From assembly GCF_029504395.1 (NCBI RefSeq), contig NZ_JAQFIF010000009.1, forward strand, positions 94,578 through 158,577: a stretch of DNA of 64,000 nucleotides. Direction: 5' to 3'. Shown here piece after piece: positions 27,027 through 36,900 of this stretch. Source of the stretch: Arthrobacter sp. ES3-54 (GTDB taxonomy: Bacteria; Actinomycetota; Actinomycetes; Actinomycetales; Micrococcaceae). Made by a program: the position numbers and the translations under genes. The notes beneath the pieces were generated by a model. That model was given only the letters and a program-made list of their open reading frames with translations. It searched no databases and had not been told where the DNA came from. Every line of letters starts with the position of its first letter. Position 1 is the stretch's first letter.

Positions 27027-27037
27027 CCACACTGTGG
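27027..27037. promoter_or_regulatory. CCACACTGTGG operator, site 1
   Basis: CCACA-C-TGTGG, centre 27032, preceded by GGT. It lies 76 bp before the apparent start of the RDD transcript. Confidence 0.6.
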
Positions 27038-27046
27038 CCTATACGG

Positions 27047-27059
27047 TCCACAGTGTGAC
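27047..27059. promoter_or_regulatory. CCACAGTGTG operator, site 2
   Basis: Core CACA-G-TGTG with flanks GTC and AC, centre 27053, 21 bp from site 1. It is the least perfect of the three. Confidence 0.55.
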
Positions 27060-27069
27060 ACCCTACCGC

Positions 27070-27080
27070 CCACACTGTGG
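27070..27080. promoter_or_regulatory. CCACACTGTGG operator, site 3
   Basis: Identical core to site 1, centre 27075, 22 bp from site 2. It covers the -35 position of the RDD promoter. Confidence 0.6.
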
Positions 27081-27095
27081 ACATGCCAGAGCCGA

Positions 27096-27101
27096 TAAGA
27101 T
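27096..27101 (+). promoter_or_regulatory. RDD gene -10 hexamer TAAGAT
   Basis: TAAGAT is followed by TGGAGG and the GTG at 27108. The GGAGG touches the GTG and is too close to act as a ribosome-binding site, so a leaderless message is likely. Confidence 0.55.
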
Positions 27102-27107
27102 TGGAGG

Positions 27108-27545
27108 GTGGTTGATCGCAAAGACATCGGTTCATGGCTCACCGGGCCGGACACATCCGGCATCTCCAGGTACCCGGGGGAGCGGCTAGGACTGCCCGAC
27201 GCCGGGTCAGGATCGATCGCCCGTGCCGGCCGGCGCATCCTGGCGATCTGCATTGACTGGGGCATCGCGCTGTTGATCAGCAATTTCGCCTTCGCCGGCG
27301 ATTCCTGGGCCACCCTTGCCGTGTTTGCCATCGAGCAGATCCTGCTGATCGGCACCCTCGGCTACAGCATTGGCCACCGGATCGTGGGGATCCACGTGGT
27401 CCGGCTGGGCGGAGGCCCGGCGGGCCCGCTCGCGGCCCTCGTGCGCACGCTGCTGCTGTGCCTGGTGATCCCTGCCGTCATCTTCGATCCGGACCAGCGC
27501 GGCCTCCACGACAAGGCCATGCATACCGTGCTCGTCCGGATGTAG
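27108..27545 (+). CDS. RDD family membrane protein
   Basis: 145 residues from GTG. A 40-residue hydrophilic N-terminus (DIGSWLTGPDTSG, RYPGERLGLPD) leads to the RDD domain: RAGRRILAICIDWGIALLIS with the R and D that name the family, a second helix (LAVFAIEQILLIGTLGY) with SIGHRIVGIHVVRL, and a third helix (VRTLLLCLVIPAVIFDPDQRGLHDKAMHTVLVRM). Some RDD proteins exchange Na+ or Li+ for protons, but most are uncharacterised. It is divergent from glnA1, and three phased operators precede it. Confidence 0.85.
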   Translation: MVDRKDIGSWLTGPDTSGISRYPGERLGLPDAGSGSIARAGRRILAICIDWGIALLISNFAFAGDSWATLAVFAIEQILLIGTLGYSIGHRIVGIHVVRLGGGPAGPLAALVRTLLLCLVIPAVIFDPDQRGLHDKAMHTVLVRM

Positions 27546-27635
27546 CTTTCACTGGTGGCCTGACGGCGATCCCCCGCCAGTCGAGGGAGGCGCGACGGCG
27601 GACCGTACTGGCCCGCCCCGGTCAGCGCCAGTCAG

Positions 27636-27657
27636 ACCCGAGCCTGACCCGAGCCTG
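27636..27657. repeat. 11-bp direct repeat between convergent genes
   Basis: ACCCGAGCCTG occurs twice in a row (27636-27646, 27647-27657), directly before the 3' end of the DUF3817 gene. Confidence 0.6.
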
Positions 27658-27663
27658 ACCCCG

Positions 27664-28077
27664 TCAGACTCTGGTAGATACCGTGTCGTCGTCGCGATCC
27701 GAAGTTTCTGCCACTTCGCTCAGTTCGCTTCCCTGTTGGCCATGTGCCGCAGCCCCGGCGCCAGTGGCGTTGAGGTGACCGCAGCGCCCGGCCCAGCGTT
27801 CAAACCAGACGGTCGCGAAGGGGAACACGGCGGAGAGGCCTGAGAGCAAGGCAACCCGGAACGGCCAGCGAAGCTTCGCCCACAAGCTCAACGCCGCGAT
27901 CGCATAGCCGATGAAGAACGCCCCGTGGATCGGACCGGCAAGCTCTACGCCGAGTTCCGTCGTCTTGGTCACCCATTTGAGCACCATGCCGAACAACAAC
28001 GCGGCCCAGCTGAACGCTTCGGCGATTGCCAGCCCCCGGAAGATACGGATCATCGTGGCGGTCGGTGGGAATTTCAT
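27664..28077 (-). CDS. DUF3817 family membrane protein
   Basis: 137 residues. IRIFRGLAIAEAFSWAALLFGMVLKW begins the domain, with GPIHGAFFIGYAIAALSLWAKLRWPFRVALLSGLSAVFPFATVWFERW as the following helices; this layout and the EAxSW and GxxHG motifs match DUF3817 (YdzA-like) proteins. Three membrane helices are likely. The C-terminal 35 residues are hydrophilic and low in complexity. AGGAG precedes the ATG. Function unknown. A bidirectional hairpin at 28128-28175 lies between this gene and the DUF4191 gene upstream. Confidence 0.82.
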   Translation of the reverse strand: MKFPPTATMIRIFRGLAIAEAFSWAALLFGMVLKWVTKTTELGVELAGPIHGAFFIGYAIAALSLWAKLRWPFRVALLSGLSAVFPFATVWFERWAGRCGHLNATGAGAAAHGQQGSELSEVAETSDRDDDTVSTRV

Positions 28078-28127
28078 GCGGTTCTCCTGATTCCTGGCAT
28101 CCGTCGGGGAGATGCCGGGCGGTAATG

Positions 28128-28175
28128 GAAACGCCCCGGCTGGCGGCCTGAAGTGGCCGTGAACCGGGGCGTTTC
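28128..28175. terminator. Terminator of the DUF4191 gene
   Basis: GAAACGCCCCGG (28128-28139) pairs exactly with CCGGGGCGTTTC (28164-28175) around a second small stem (GGCGGCC/GGCC). It lies 46 bases after the DUF4191 stop on the minus strand. Confidence 0.65.
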
Positions 28176-28220
28176 TGCGTTACTGGTTGCTGCGTTAGTG
28201 GGCGGCGCGGCGGGCAGGGC

Positions 28221-28982
28221 CTAGCGTCCGCGGGCCGCTTTGCGGTCCGGACGGGCCTTGTAGGGATCGATGCCCTTCGGGATGGGCAGGCGGCCGCCGA
28301 GCGAGGAAATGCGCTTGGACACGGCACTGACCTCGGTCTTGGTCAATTCGCCCTTGAGTTTGTTCATCTTCCTGGCGATCTGGCTGAGCGGCACCTGACC
28401 CTCGCCGCGGCCGCTCTCGATCACATGGATGGTGACGTTGGGGAGGATGCGGGCAAGACGCTTGCGCTCGGCGTCGACCAGCGGCTTGACCCGGTTGCTG
28501 GGGCCTTCGCTGACGAGCACGACGCCGGGACGGCCGATGGCGCGGAAGACGGCGTCCTGCGTGCGCGGGTTCACGGCGACGGGCTGGTCCTCGGTGATCC
28601 AGCCGCGCTTGAGCGTGCCCAATGCGGCACCTGAAGCGCCCGGCTGGTCCTCGATCTGCGCGAACGCGGCACGCTCGGCACGGCGGGACAGGATCAGCGT
28701 GGCCGCAAGGGCACCCAGTGCGACGCCGATGATCAGGCCGGTGATCCAGTTTTCGAGCAGGAACCCGACCAGGAGGCTGACTGCAACAACACCCAGGAAG
28801 GCCAGCAACATCAGCCACGGAACCATGGGATCGTGGCGGCGCGTCATCTGGAAGACTTCGCCGATCTGCTTCAGCCGGCTCGGCTTCTTGGCCTTTGCTG
28901 CCTTGGGCTTGCGGGAGAAAAGTCCGCGCTTCGGAGCATCGGAAGCCGGGCTGGAGTTGCTGGGATCAGGGGAATTCGCCAT
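28221..28982 (-). CDS. DUF4191 family membrane protein
   Basis: 253 residues. A basic N-terminus (SRKPKAAKAKKPSRLKQIGEVFQMTRRHDP) leads to two membrane helices (about 54-75, 80-98), then a soluble domain with GAALGTLKRGWITEDQPVAVNPRTQD and GRPGVVLVSEGP, followed by a basic C-terminus. This is the conserved actinobacterial DUF4191 protein that usually sits beside lipA, as here. Its function is not known to me; the constant neighbour suggests a link to lipoate or membrane metabolism only by association. A TAGAAT hexamer (28992-28997) lies nine bases before the ATG. Confidence 0.85.
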   Translation of the reverse strand: MANSPDPSNSSPASDAPKRGLFSRKPKAAKAKKPSRLKQIGEVFQMTRRHDPMVPWLMLLAFLGVVAVSLLVGFLLENWITGLIIGVALGALAATLILSRRAERAAFAQIEDQPGASGAALGTLKRGWITEDQPVAVNPRTQDAVFRAIGRPGVVLVSEGPSNRVKPLVDAERKRLARILPNVTIHVIESGRGEGQVPLSQIARKMNKLKGELTKTEVSAVSKRISSLGGRLPIPKGIDPYKARPDRKAARGR

Positions 28983-29008
28983 AGTGCCTTAATTCTACGT
29001 GATGGACG

Positions 29009-29050
29009 GCCAAGGGCCGGCACCAGATGACTCCGGTGCCGGCCCTTGGC
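29009..29050. terminator. Hairpin after lipA
   Basis: Perfect 16-bp arms GCCAAGGGCCGGCACC (29009-29024) and complement (29035-29050), 23 bases after the lipA stop and just before the DUF4191 promoter region. No long T-run follows on the minus strand. Confidence 0.55.
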
Positions 29051-29072
29051 TGGAAGGGTGTTAGAACGGGCT

Positions 29073-30080
29073 TCAGGAATGCGCTGCGAGCAGTGAGCTG
29101 GCTTCCTGGCGGGTGCTGCCCGAGCTTTCGATGTGCGCGAGCTCGGCCGGGATTTCCCAGCCCTTTTTGCGCATCGCGGTGGCCCAGAGCCGGCCGGCGC
29201 GGTAGGAGGAACGCACCAGGGGCCCGGACATGACGCCGAGGAAGCCGATCTCGTCCGCTTCGTTCTGCAGGTCCACGAATTCCTGCGGCTTGACCCAGCG
29301 GTCCACCGGCAGGTGGCGTTCGGAGGGGCGGAGGTACTGGGTGATGGTGATCAGGTCGCAGCCGGCCTCGTGCAGGTCCCGCAGGGCCTCGGAGATTTCC
29401 TCGCGGGTCTCGCCCATGCCCAGGATCAGGTTGGACTTGGTCACCATGCCGAGCTTGCGGCCCTGGGTGATGACGTCCAGGGAGCGGTCGTAGCGGAACG
29501 CCGGGCGGATCCGCTTGAAGATCCGGGGCACGGTTTCGACGTTGTGGGCGAAGACCTCGGGCTTGGAGTCGCAGATCGCCTCGATGTGCTCGGGCTTGCC
29601 GGAGAAATCGGGGATCAGCAGTTCGACGCCGGTGCCCGGGTTCAGTTCGTGGATCTTGCGGACCGTCTCGGCGTACAGCCAGACGCCCTCGTCGGCGAGG
29701 TCGTCGCGGGCCACACCGGTCACGGTGGCGTAGCGCAGCTGCATGGCCTGGACCGAGCGGGCCACCTTGGTGGGCTCGAACATGTCCACGGGCGAGGGCT
29801 TGCCGGTGTCGATCTGGCAGAAATCGCAGCGCCGGGTGCATTCGGAGCCGCCGATCAGGAAGGTCGCTTCCTTGTCTTCCCAGCATTCGAAGATGTTCGG
29901 GCAGCCGGCCTCTTCACACACCGTGTGGAGGCCTTCCTTCTTGACGAGGTTCTTGAGCTGGACGAACTCGGGGCCCATCTGGACCTTGGCCTTGATCCAT
30001 TCCGGCTTACGTTCCACCGGTGTGGCCGCGTTTCGCTGCTCAATGCGCAGCATCTTCCGGCCTTCTGGTGCCAGTGTCAC
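29073..30080 (-). CDS. lipA: Lipoyl synthase
   Basis: 335 residues. This radical SAM enzyme inserts two sulfurs into octanoyl groups on carrier proteins. Both iron-sulfur clusters are visible: the auxiliary cluster C55, C60, C66 ([12 protein letters not shown]) and the radical SAM triad C81, C85, C88 (CTRRCDFC). The RSS segment (VRSSYRAGR) near the C-terminus holds the conserved serine ligand. The GTG start overlaps the lipB stop (GTGA), so the pair is translationally coupled; an internal ATG at residue 10 is an alternative start. Confidence 0.96.
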   Translation of the reverse strand: MTLAPEGRKMLRIEQRNAATPVERKPEWIKAKVQMGPEFVQLKNLVKKEGLHTVCEEAGCPNIFECWEDKEATFLIGGSECTRRCDFCQIDTGKPSPVDMFEPTKVARSVQAMQLRYATVTGVARDDLADEGVWLYAETVRKIHELNPGTGVELLIPDFSGKPEHIEAICDSKPEVFAHNVETVPRIFKRIRPAFRYDRSLDVITQGRKLGMVTKSNLILGMGETREEISEALRDLHEAGCDLITITQYLRPSERHLPVDRWVKPQEFVDLQNEADEIGFLGVMSGPLVRSSYRAGRLWATAMRKKGWEIPAELAHIESSGSTRQEASSLLAAHS

Positions 30081-30745
30081 AGTAGAGCTCCTTCTGGGGT
30101 TGCAACTAGGGCATGTTCATTGTTGCGCAGTTCTTCGGTGATCCGCGACACGAGGTCCGCCGGGGTGACGTCCCTGCCAAGTTCCTGGGCGATGGTGGTG
30201 ACTCCGGCGTCGCTGATGCCGCAGGCAATGATCTGGCCGTAGGCGGCGAGATCGTTGTTGCAGTTGATCGCGAAGCCGTGCATGGTGACGCCTTCGTTGA
30301 CGCGGATGCCGATGGCCGCGATCTTGCGGTCCGGGCCCTTCTCATCCTGCTCGATCCAGACGCCGGCGCGGCCCTTGATCCGGACGGCGTCGATGCCGTA
30401 GTCCGCCAGGACGGCAATGATCACGGCTTCGAGGCGCTCCACGTAGTCGCGGATGCCTGCCTTGTTCTTGAGCTTGATGATGGGGTAGCCCACCAGCTGG
30501 CCGGGGCCGTGCCATGTGAGCTTGCCGCCGCGGTCCACTGCGACCACGGGAGTTCCGTCAAAGGGCCGTTCGTGGTCTTCGGTGCGCTTGCCGGCGGTGT
30601 AGACCGCGGAGTGTTCGAGCAGCAGTACAGTGCTGGGCGCGGTGCCCGCGAGGACTTTTTCATGCAATTCGCGCTGGATGTCCCAGCCGCGCGTGTAATC
30701 GATGAAGTCCGGGGCGAGACCCAGCTGTTTGAACTCAAGAGTCAT
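30077..30745 (-). CDS. lipB: Lipoate-protein ligase B (octanoyltransferase)
   Basis: 222 residues from the ATG at 30743-30745. It moves octanoate from acyl carrier protein to the lipoyl domains of E2 and GcvH proteins. The motif [16 protein letters not shown] binds the acyl chain; K141 (KIAAIG) and C175 (IIACGIS) form the catalytic pair. A TAAGCT hexamer seven bases before the ATG and the absence of a ribosome-binding site suggest a near-leaderless message. lipA follows with overlapping codons, and SucB (39256-41022) is a likely client. Confidence 0.95.
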   Translation of the reverse strand: MTLEFKQLGLAPDFIDYTRGWDIQRELHEKVLAGTAPSTVLLLEHSAVYTAGKRTEDHERPFDGTPVVAVDRGGKLTWHGPGQLVGYPIIKLKNKAGIRDYVERLEAVIIAVLADYGIDAVRIKGRAGVWIEQDEKGPDRKIAAIGIRVNEGVTMHGFAINCNNDLAAYGQIIACGISDAGVTTIAQELGRDVTPADLVSRITEELRNNEHALVATPEGALL

Positions 30746-30752
30746 GGCATCA

Positions 30753-30758
30753 AGCTTA
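30753..30758 (-). promoter_or_regulatory. lipB -10 hexamer TAAGCT
   Basis: Minus-strand TAAGCT, seven bases, then the lipB ATG; the kinase gene starts on the other strand only 108 bases away. Confidence 0.4.
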
Positions 30759-30852
30759 GACCCAGCCGCACCCAGCACCCGTTTGTGTGCTTAAGCTCTC
30801 ATGCCTGTGGATAACTTCTGCACGATTCCGCGCGATCGGCTATTTCTTGGGT

Positions 30853-32961
30853 ATGGAAGATCTCCCTGCCGTGGGCAGCGCCGCCCCCGAGGTTCCCGGT
30901 TACGACGTCGGACGCCTGCTGGGGCGCGGGGGCACAGCCGCCGTGTGGCTGGTGACCGACAGGTCAACGGGCCGGGAATTCGCTCTCAAGTGCTTCGACA
31001 ACGGGGGAGAGGCAGGGAAAAACGACGGCGGAACCGCGGACCGGGAAGCTGAAGAGGCCATGCGCCGGGAAGTTCGGATCCTCTCGGCGCTGGACCACGA
31101 CCACCTGCTCCGGGCCCACACCGTCCAGCGCCTTCGCGGGCCGCGGCCCGGTCCGGACGATAAGGAGGCCCTGGGCCTGGTGCTGGACTATGCGCCAGGG
31201 GGATCGGTCGCGGACCTGGTCACGGGCCGTGGCCGGCTTGGTGCGGGCGAGACGGTCACGGTCCTGACACCCATTGCCCAGGCCCTTCAGTACCTGCATT
31301 CGCATGGCTTCACCCACGGCGATGTCTCGCCGGGCAACGTGTTGTTCACGGCGCACGGGAAACCGTTGCTGGCCGATGTGGGCGTAGCCCGGATGGTGGG
31401 CGACGCCGGGGCAGCCCACGCCGCCGGGACCGAGGGCTTTTCCGATCCGGCGCCGGTGGATGCAGTCAGGGCGGGCCTCCAGCCGGAGTGCGACGTTTAT
31501 TCATTGGCGGCCCTGGGCTGGTATTGCCTGACGGGCCAGGCCCCGGTCCCGGGTGCAGGCCGGCCGCCGCTGCCACTTCTGGTGCCAGAGGTCCCGGCGG
31601 CGCTGGCCGCCGCGCTGGAGTCCGGACTGGACGAAGACCGGCGGAAACGGCCCTCGGCAGCCGAATTGGCCGCCGCGATCTATCGCAGCACGGCGGCGGA
31701 GCCGGTGGACCTGTCTGTCACTGCCCACCCGAGCGTGGCCCCGCACTTGCTGACCCGCCGCACGGTGCCCCGTAGCGCCCGGGAGCGGCGGGCGGAGCGG
31801 CTCCGCGGCTGGTTCCGCCGGCCCTTCGTGGGCCGCGCGCCCATGCCGGGACGTGCTGCCAATGCGGCACCCGCCGCCGCCCCTGGCCCGTTCAACGACG
31901 CTGCCCCGGACACCGGCGCAGACTCCTTCACGGCCTCAGGTTCTTCCGCCCGCATCGGCTCCTTCGCCGGCGAGGGACGTTTGCCGGATACAGGCCGTGC
32001 GGCAGGTAGGGCCGTGCCCGGGATGGCCCTCGCCGCGCCGGCGGGGGCGCATGCCAGGACGTCCGCTGTCTCGACGGCGAGGCACGCCGCCTCCGGGCCG
32101 GCTGCGAGGCACTCCGCCGCCGGGCACAACGCCGGGCCTAACGCCGGGCCCGTTGCCGGGCGCAGCAATGAACACAACACGGTCGGGGAGGAGGCCCGTC
32201 GAGAGACTGTGCGAGGCATCCGCCCGGGGGTCCGGCCACGCATTCGGCACGGTGACGCGTTCGACCCCGGGCGCGGTCGGGGCCGCCGGAAGCTGTGGGC
32301 CGGCGCGGCAGTAGCGGTGATGCTGGTGGCCGGTCTCTGCGCCGCCTGGCTGCGTCCCGGAGGGGGCATCGCGGAATTGTTTGCCGCATCGGCGTCGCCC
32401 GCTTCGGTGCCGCCCGCGGCAGCACCGGGCGCCGCCGAGGCCGGTACGGACGGCTCCTCCCGCAGCGGGGGGCCTGGCAACCCGGGGACGGGCAGCGGGG
32501 CATCCGCAACCGCTGGCCCGGCCGCTGCCAGCATCCCAGGCGAACTCCGGGAGCTTCTGGAGTCTGCAGACCCCGGCCAAGCGGTCCGGGGACTTGCCGC
32601 GCTCCGCTCACTGGCCTTCAGCTCCGGGAATCTGCGTCTGCTGCAGGAAGTGAACGTCCCGGCATCGGCCGCGGCGGACGCGGATGCCACGATCGGCGCC
32701 CGGCTGGCGGCGGCTGGACATGTCCTGTCCGGGTTCGAGACCACGCTGGCGCGGGTGCAGACGGTTGTGGACGGCGGCCCGGACCGGACAGTGGTGGCAG
32801 TCAGTGCCGTGTCCTCGCCGTATCAGGAACGCGATGCCGCCGGTCAGGTGGTGGCTGAGGCCCCAGCCGGGAAAGAGATCAGGCTGCGGCTTGTCCTGGC
32901 GAGCATTGACGGGCGGTGGCGGATTGCGCAGGTCCTCGGCGAGGATCCTGCGTCAGGTTAG
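30853..32961 (+). CDS. Membrane-anchored serine/threonine protein kinase
   Basis: 702 residues from the ATG at 30853. Kinase motifs: LLGRGGTAAVWLV (22-34), K47 in FALKCF, E73 in RREVRIL, HGDVSPGNV (H155, D157, N162) and DVG (D175) in place of DFG. The catalytic loop has G before D rather than R, so this is a non-RD kinase. A long Ala/Gly-rich juxtamembrane segment (about 310-470) leads to one membrane helix (about 481-500) and an external domain of about 190 residues without PASTA repeats. The target is unknown. TATTTC lies six bases upstream of the ATG. It overlaps the convergent epimerase gene by four bases. Confidence 0.85.
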   Translation: MEDLPAVGSAAPEVPGYDVGRLLGRGGTAAVWLVTDRSTGREFALKCFDNGGEAGKNDGGTADREAEEAMRREVRILSALDHDHLLRAHTVQRLRGPRPGPDDKEALGLVLDYAPGGSVADLVTGRGRLGAGETVTVLTPIAQALQYLHSHGFTHGDVSPGNVLFTAHGKPLLADVGVARMVGDAGAAHAAGTEGFSDPAPVDAVRAGLQPECDVYSLAALGWYCLTGQAPVPGAGRPPLPLLVPEVPAALAAALESGLDEDRRKRPSAAELAAAIYRSTAAEPVDLSVTAHPSVAPHLLTRRTVPRSARERRAERLRGWFRRPFVGRAPMPGRAANAAPAAAPGPFNDAAPDTGADSFTASGSSARIGSFAGEGRLPDTGRAAGRAVPGMALAAPAGAHARTSAVSTARHAASGPAARHSAAGHNAGPNAGPVAGRSNEHNTVGEEARRETVRGIRPGVRPRIRHGDAFDPGRGRGRRKLWAGAAVAVMLVAGLCAAWLRPGGGIAELFAASASPASVPPAAAPGAAEAGTDGSSRSGGPGNPGTGSGASATAGPAAASIPGELRELLESADPGQAVRGLAALRSLAFSSGNLRLLQEVNVPASAAADADATIGARLAAAGHVLSGFETTLARVQTVVDGGPDRTVVAVSAVSSPYQERDAAGQVVAEAPAGKEIRLRLVLASIDGRWRIAQVLGEDPASG

Positions 32962-33851
32962 CCGCGTCCGGCCACCCACGCCGCGGCTACGCGGAGAGAC
33001 GGGTGCTGCCAGGCGAAGCTGTTGTCCGCCAGCACTGCCGGTTCCAGCCGCTGGCTGGCGAGCAGCAGTTCTTCGGCGAGCTGGCCCATCACCAGCCGCA
33101 GCACCGGGGCGGGTACCCGCAACACCGCCGGCCGGTGCAGCGCCCCGGCCAGCTGGGCGATCAGGGAGTTCACATCCGCGGTTTCGGGGGCGCAGACGTT
33201 GACCGGCCCGGACACGGGCGCCGAGAGAAGGAAGGAAAAGGCGCCGGCCGCATCCGGCAAGGTGATCCAGGGCCAGTACTGGCGGCCGTTGCCGAGCGGG
33301 CCGCCGACGCCCAGGCGCAGCAGCGGCAGCAACCGGCCAAGCGCGCCGCCGGAGCGGCTCAGGACGACGCCCGTGCGGGGCGTGACCACGCGGACCCCGG
33401 CCGGCGCCTCATGCGCCGCGGCCTCCCAGTCGACGCAGATCCGGGCCAGGGTGCCGTTCCCGGCCGGCGCGTTCTCCCGAAGCACCACCGTGCCGGCGTT
33501 GCCGTAGTAGCCGGAGGCCGACTGGCTCAGGAACACCGCAGGCGGCGTCTCCTGCCGGGTCATCGCCGACGTCAGGGTCCGTGTCGCCCCCAGCCGGGAG
33601 CTGCGGAGTTCGTTGACACGTGCCCGGGTCCAGGGCCGGTCGCCGATTCCGGCGCCGGAGAGGTTGACCACCGCGTCCGCGCCCTTCAGGGCGGTGTCGT
33701 CGATCCGGCCGGCGGCCGGGTCCCACTGGAACTCTGCTTGAGACGCGGGGGCACGCCTGACAAGGGCCACCACATCGTGCCCCTCGCTGCGCAGTGCGCT
33801 CGAAAGGGCAGTTCCGATCAGCCCGGAGGCCCCGGCAATAAGGATTCGCAT
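32958..33851 (-). CDS. TIGR01777 family NAD(P)-dependent epimerase-like protein
   Basis: 297 residues from the ATG at 33849-33851 (MRILIAGASGLIGTAL), an extended short-chain dehydrogenase fold with a dinucleotide loop GxxGxxG. VNLSGAGIGDRPW, SQSASGYYGN and RTGVVLSRSGGALGRLLPLLRLG are typical of the TIGR01777 (YfcH, SulA-like) family, followed by the DUF1731 C-terminal region (AWQHPSLRVAAAW). No substrate is established for the family. A longer frame to 33875 is open but unsupported. It is divergent from the tricorn gene and the two starts are only 73 bases apart. Confidence 0.88.
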   Translation of the reverse strand: MRILIAGASGLIGTALSSALRSEGHDVVALVRRAPASQAEFQWDPAAGRIDDTALKGADAVVNLSGAGIGDRPWTRARVNELRSSRLGATRTLTSAMTRQETPPAVFLSQSASGYYGNAGTVVLRENAPAGNGTLARICVDWEAAAHEAPAGVRVVTPRTGVVLSRSGGALGRLLPLLRLGVGGPLGNGRQYWPWITLPDAAGAFSFLLSAPVSGPVNVCAPETADVNSLIAQLAGALHRPAVLRVPAPVLRLVMGQLAEELLLASQRLEPAVLADNSFAWQHPSLRVAAAWVAGRG

Positions 33852-33912
33852 GATCCATCTCACCATGCCCGGCACGGCCGCGAAACTCCCGGGCCGACAC
33901 GGCCGTTGTCGC

Positions 33913-33918
33913 TATGAT
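33913..33918 (+). promoter_or_regulatory. -10 hexamer TATGAT before the tricorn gene
   Basis: TATGAT, six bases, then ATG at 33925. This is one of the strongest -10 matches in the window and fixes the start codon. Confidence 0.6.
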
Positions 33919-33924
33919 CGAACG

Positions 33925-36900
33925 ATGACCCCCTCCAGTTACTTCCGTTTCCCGCATGTCCACGGCGATCTGGTCACCTTCGTGGCCGAGGACGATGTGT
34001 GGATTGCACCCGTGGGCGGGGGCCGTGCCTGGCGCGTATCCTCCCTGCAGTTGCCGGCCCGCAACCCCCGCTTCACCCCCGACGGTAAGCGCCTGGTCTG
34101 GACCGTCGTCCAGGGGACGGCCCCGGAGGTCGTCACAGCAAACGTCGACGGCGGCGGCTACCGCCAGTTGAGCTACTTCGGCCACAGCTCCACCCGGGTC
34201 AAGGGCTTCACGCCCGACGGCGACGTCCTGGTCACCAGCGCGTTCCGCCAGTCAGACAGCCGGCTCACGCAGGCCTACAGCCTCCCCGTGACCGGCGGCT
34301 GGGCGCAGGAACTCCCGTTCGGCCCGGTCGAATCGGTGGCCTTCGGCCCCGTCGTCGGGGACGAGCGCCCCGTGGTGCTCGCCAGCGTCCTGTCGCGTGA
34401 GCCCGCCTGGTGGAAGCGGTACCGCGGCGGCGCCGCCGGCAAGCTATGGATCGACGCCGACGGAAACGGGGAATTCGAGCGGCTCGCCCCCGCGCTGGAC
34501 GGAAACCTCACGGACCCCCTGTGGGTCAAGGGACGGATCGCGTTCCTGTCCGACCACGAGGGCTACGGCAACCTCTACTCCGTACTGCCGAACGGCAGCG
34601 ACCTGCGGCGCCACACGGACCACGAGGACTTCTACGTCCGCCACGCCGCCACCGACGGGGAACGCGTCGTCTTCGAATCGGCCGGGGAGCTCTGGCTGCT
34701 GCCCAGCCTCGACGCGGAGGCCGTCAAACTCGACATTTCGCTGGGGTCCGCCTCGCAGGCGCGCCGCGCCGCCCCGCTGAAGCCCTCGCGGCACCTCGGG
34801 GACGTCGTCCCGGACCGCACGGGTGCGTCCAGCGCCGTCGAATCCCACGGAACCGTCCACTGGCTGCGGCACAAGGATGGCCCGTCCCGCGTCCTCGAAG
34901 CCACCCCGGGCGTCCGGGCACGGCTGGCCCGGCCTTTCGGTGAGGGCCGGATCGCCTATGTCGCCGACCACGACGGCGTGGAGGCCCTGTACCTGAAAGC
35001 CATTGCGGCGCCCTTGGCCGGCGCGTCGGTGGCCCCGCAGGCGCCGCAGGCCGCCGCGGTGTCCGCTCCCCAGTCCGGCCTGCAGTCCACAGCTGCGCCC
35101 GAAGACGCCGGCATGCCGTTGCCGAAGCCGGTGTCCGCAGCCGCGCTGACCGGCTCCGGATCAACCCCCGCCGCGGCGAACGGTACCGTGTCCAGCCCGG
35201 TCACAGTAGCCCCGGCCCCGGCCGCTGCTGACGCATCCGTCTCCGGCCCCGAGGCCGGGCCGGCCGATGCGGGAACCGCCACGGAGGCGGCGCCTGCATC
35301 CAGCGAGGTCACCCGGATCGACTTCCCCAAGCCCAGCCGGGCCAGCGCCATCGAAGCCAGCCCCGACGGGCGCTGGCTCGCAGTCGGTACATCCTTCGGT
35401 GACATCTACCTTGCCGACACCCGCACTGGCGCGATTTCCCAGCTGAGCAGCATCGGCGAGGGCAGCATTGAAGGATTCACCTGGTCCCCGGACTCCGCGT
35501 GGCTCGGCTGGTCCGAGCCGGTCACGTCCTTCGGGTCCCGCAGCCGGCTCCGGATCACCAGGATCGACGGCGGCACGGACGCGGCGATCATTGATGTCAC
35601 CGACGGCCGGTTCCGCGACGAATCCCCGTCGTTCACCCCGGATGGCAAATACCTCGCCTTCCTCTCCAACCGCAGTTTCGATCCGGTCTACGACGGCCAC
35701 TCCTTCGATCTGTCCTTCCCGAGCCCGATCAAGCCCTACCTCGTCGCCCTCGCCGCGGACACCCCGTCGCCGTTCGGCCCGAGCGTCGATCTCGAGGACG
35801 CCGCCGACGCCGGCGCCGGTGCCGCAGACGCCGTGTCAGTCGCGGCCGTGGGCGGCGCGGGCGGGGCGCAGTCCGCCGCCAAGCCCGTGCCGTCAGTGCG
35901 GGTCGACGCCGACGGACTGGCCCACCGCGTCATCTCCGTTCCCGTGCCGCAAGGCAACTACTCCTCACTGACCGCCGCTGCCGGGGCCCTGCTCTGGCTT
36001 GACAGCGAACTCGCCGGCACAACAGGCGAAGGCCGGGCCAGCCTCGAGGACAAGGGCGCCGCGCCGAGCCTGGTCCGCTACGACCTGGCCAAGCGCCGCA
36101 CCTCCACGATTGTTGAGGCGCTGGACAGCTACCGGCTCTCCGGCAACGGAGAAAAGATCGTGTTCATCCAGGACAAGCAGATCCGGGTTGCGCCCGCCGG
36201 CGCCAAGGCCGACGAGGACTCCGGCCAGCTGATCAAGGTGGACCTCGGCCGCATCCGGGTGCAGCTGGACCCGCTCAGCGTGTGGGGCCAGGCCTTCGAC
36301 GAGGCATGGCGGCTGCAGCGCGACTTCTTCTGGACCGAGGACATGGCCGGCCAGGACTGGGAGTCCATCCACGCCCGCTACCGCCCGGTGGTGGAACGCC
36401 TCGGTTCCCATGATGATCTTGTGGACCTGCTCTGGGAGCTGCACGGCGAGCTGGGCACCTCACACGCCTACGTCCGCCCGGTGGCCGTCACGGAGAACGG
36501 CAGCAGCCCCCAGGGCCGCCTCGGCGCGGATCTGGAGTTCACCGGCGAGGGCTGGGAAATCACCCGCATCCTCGCGGGGGAGTCCTCCGACCCGCTGGCC
36601 ACCTCGCCGCTGACCCGGCCCGGCGCCGACGCCAAGCCGGGCGACGTCCTGCTGGCGATCGACGGCGTCGAACTTACCCAAACGCGGACCCCGGCTGTGC
36701 AGCTCGTCGGTGCGGCCGGCCGCGCGGTGGAACTCACCCTGCGCAACGGCGCCGGCCACGGCGCGGCCGCAGGGGCCCAGCGCCGCGTGGCGGTGATCCC
36801 GGTCAAGGACGAGGAGCGCCTGCGCTACCAGGAATGGGTCGCCGGCAACCGGCGGACCGTCCGCGAAGCCTCGAACGGGACGTTCGGCTACCTGCACATC

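Noticed and set aside
27047..27060. DnaA boxes in the RDD promoter
   Set aside because: Only GTCCACA of the TTGTCCACA box is present and the sites are symmetrical dyads, unlike DnaA boxes.
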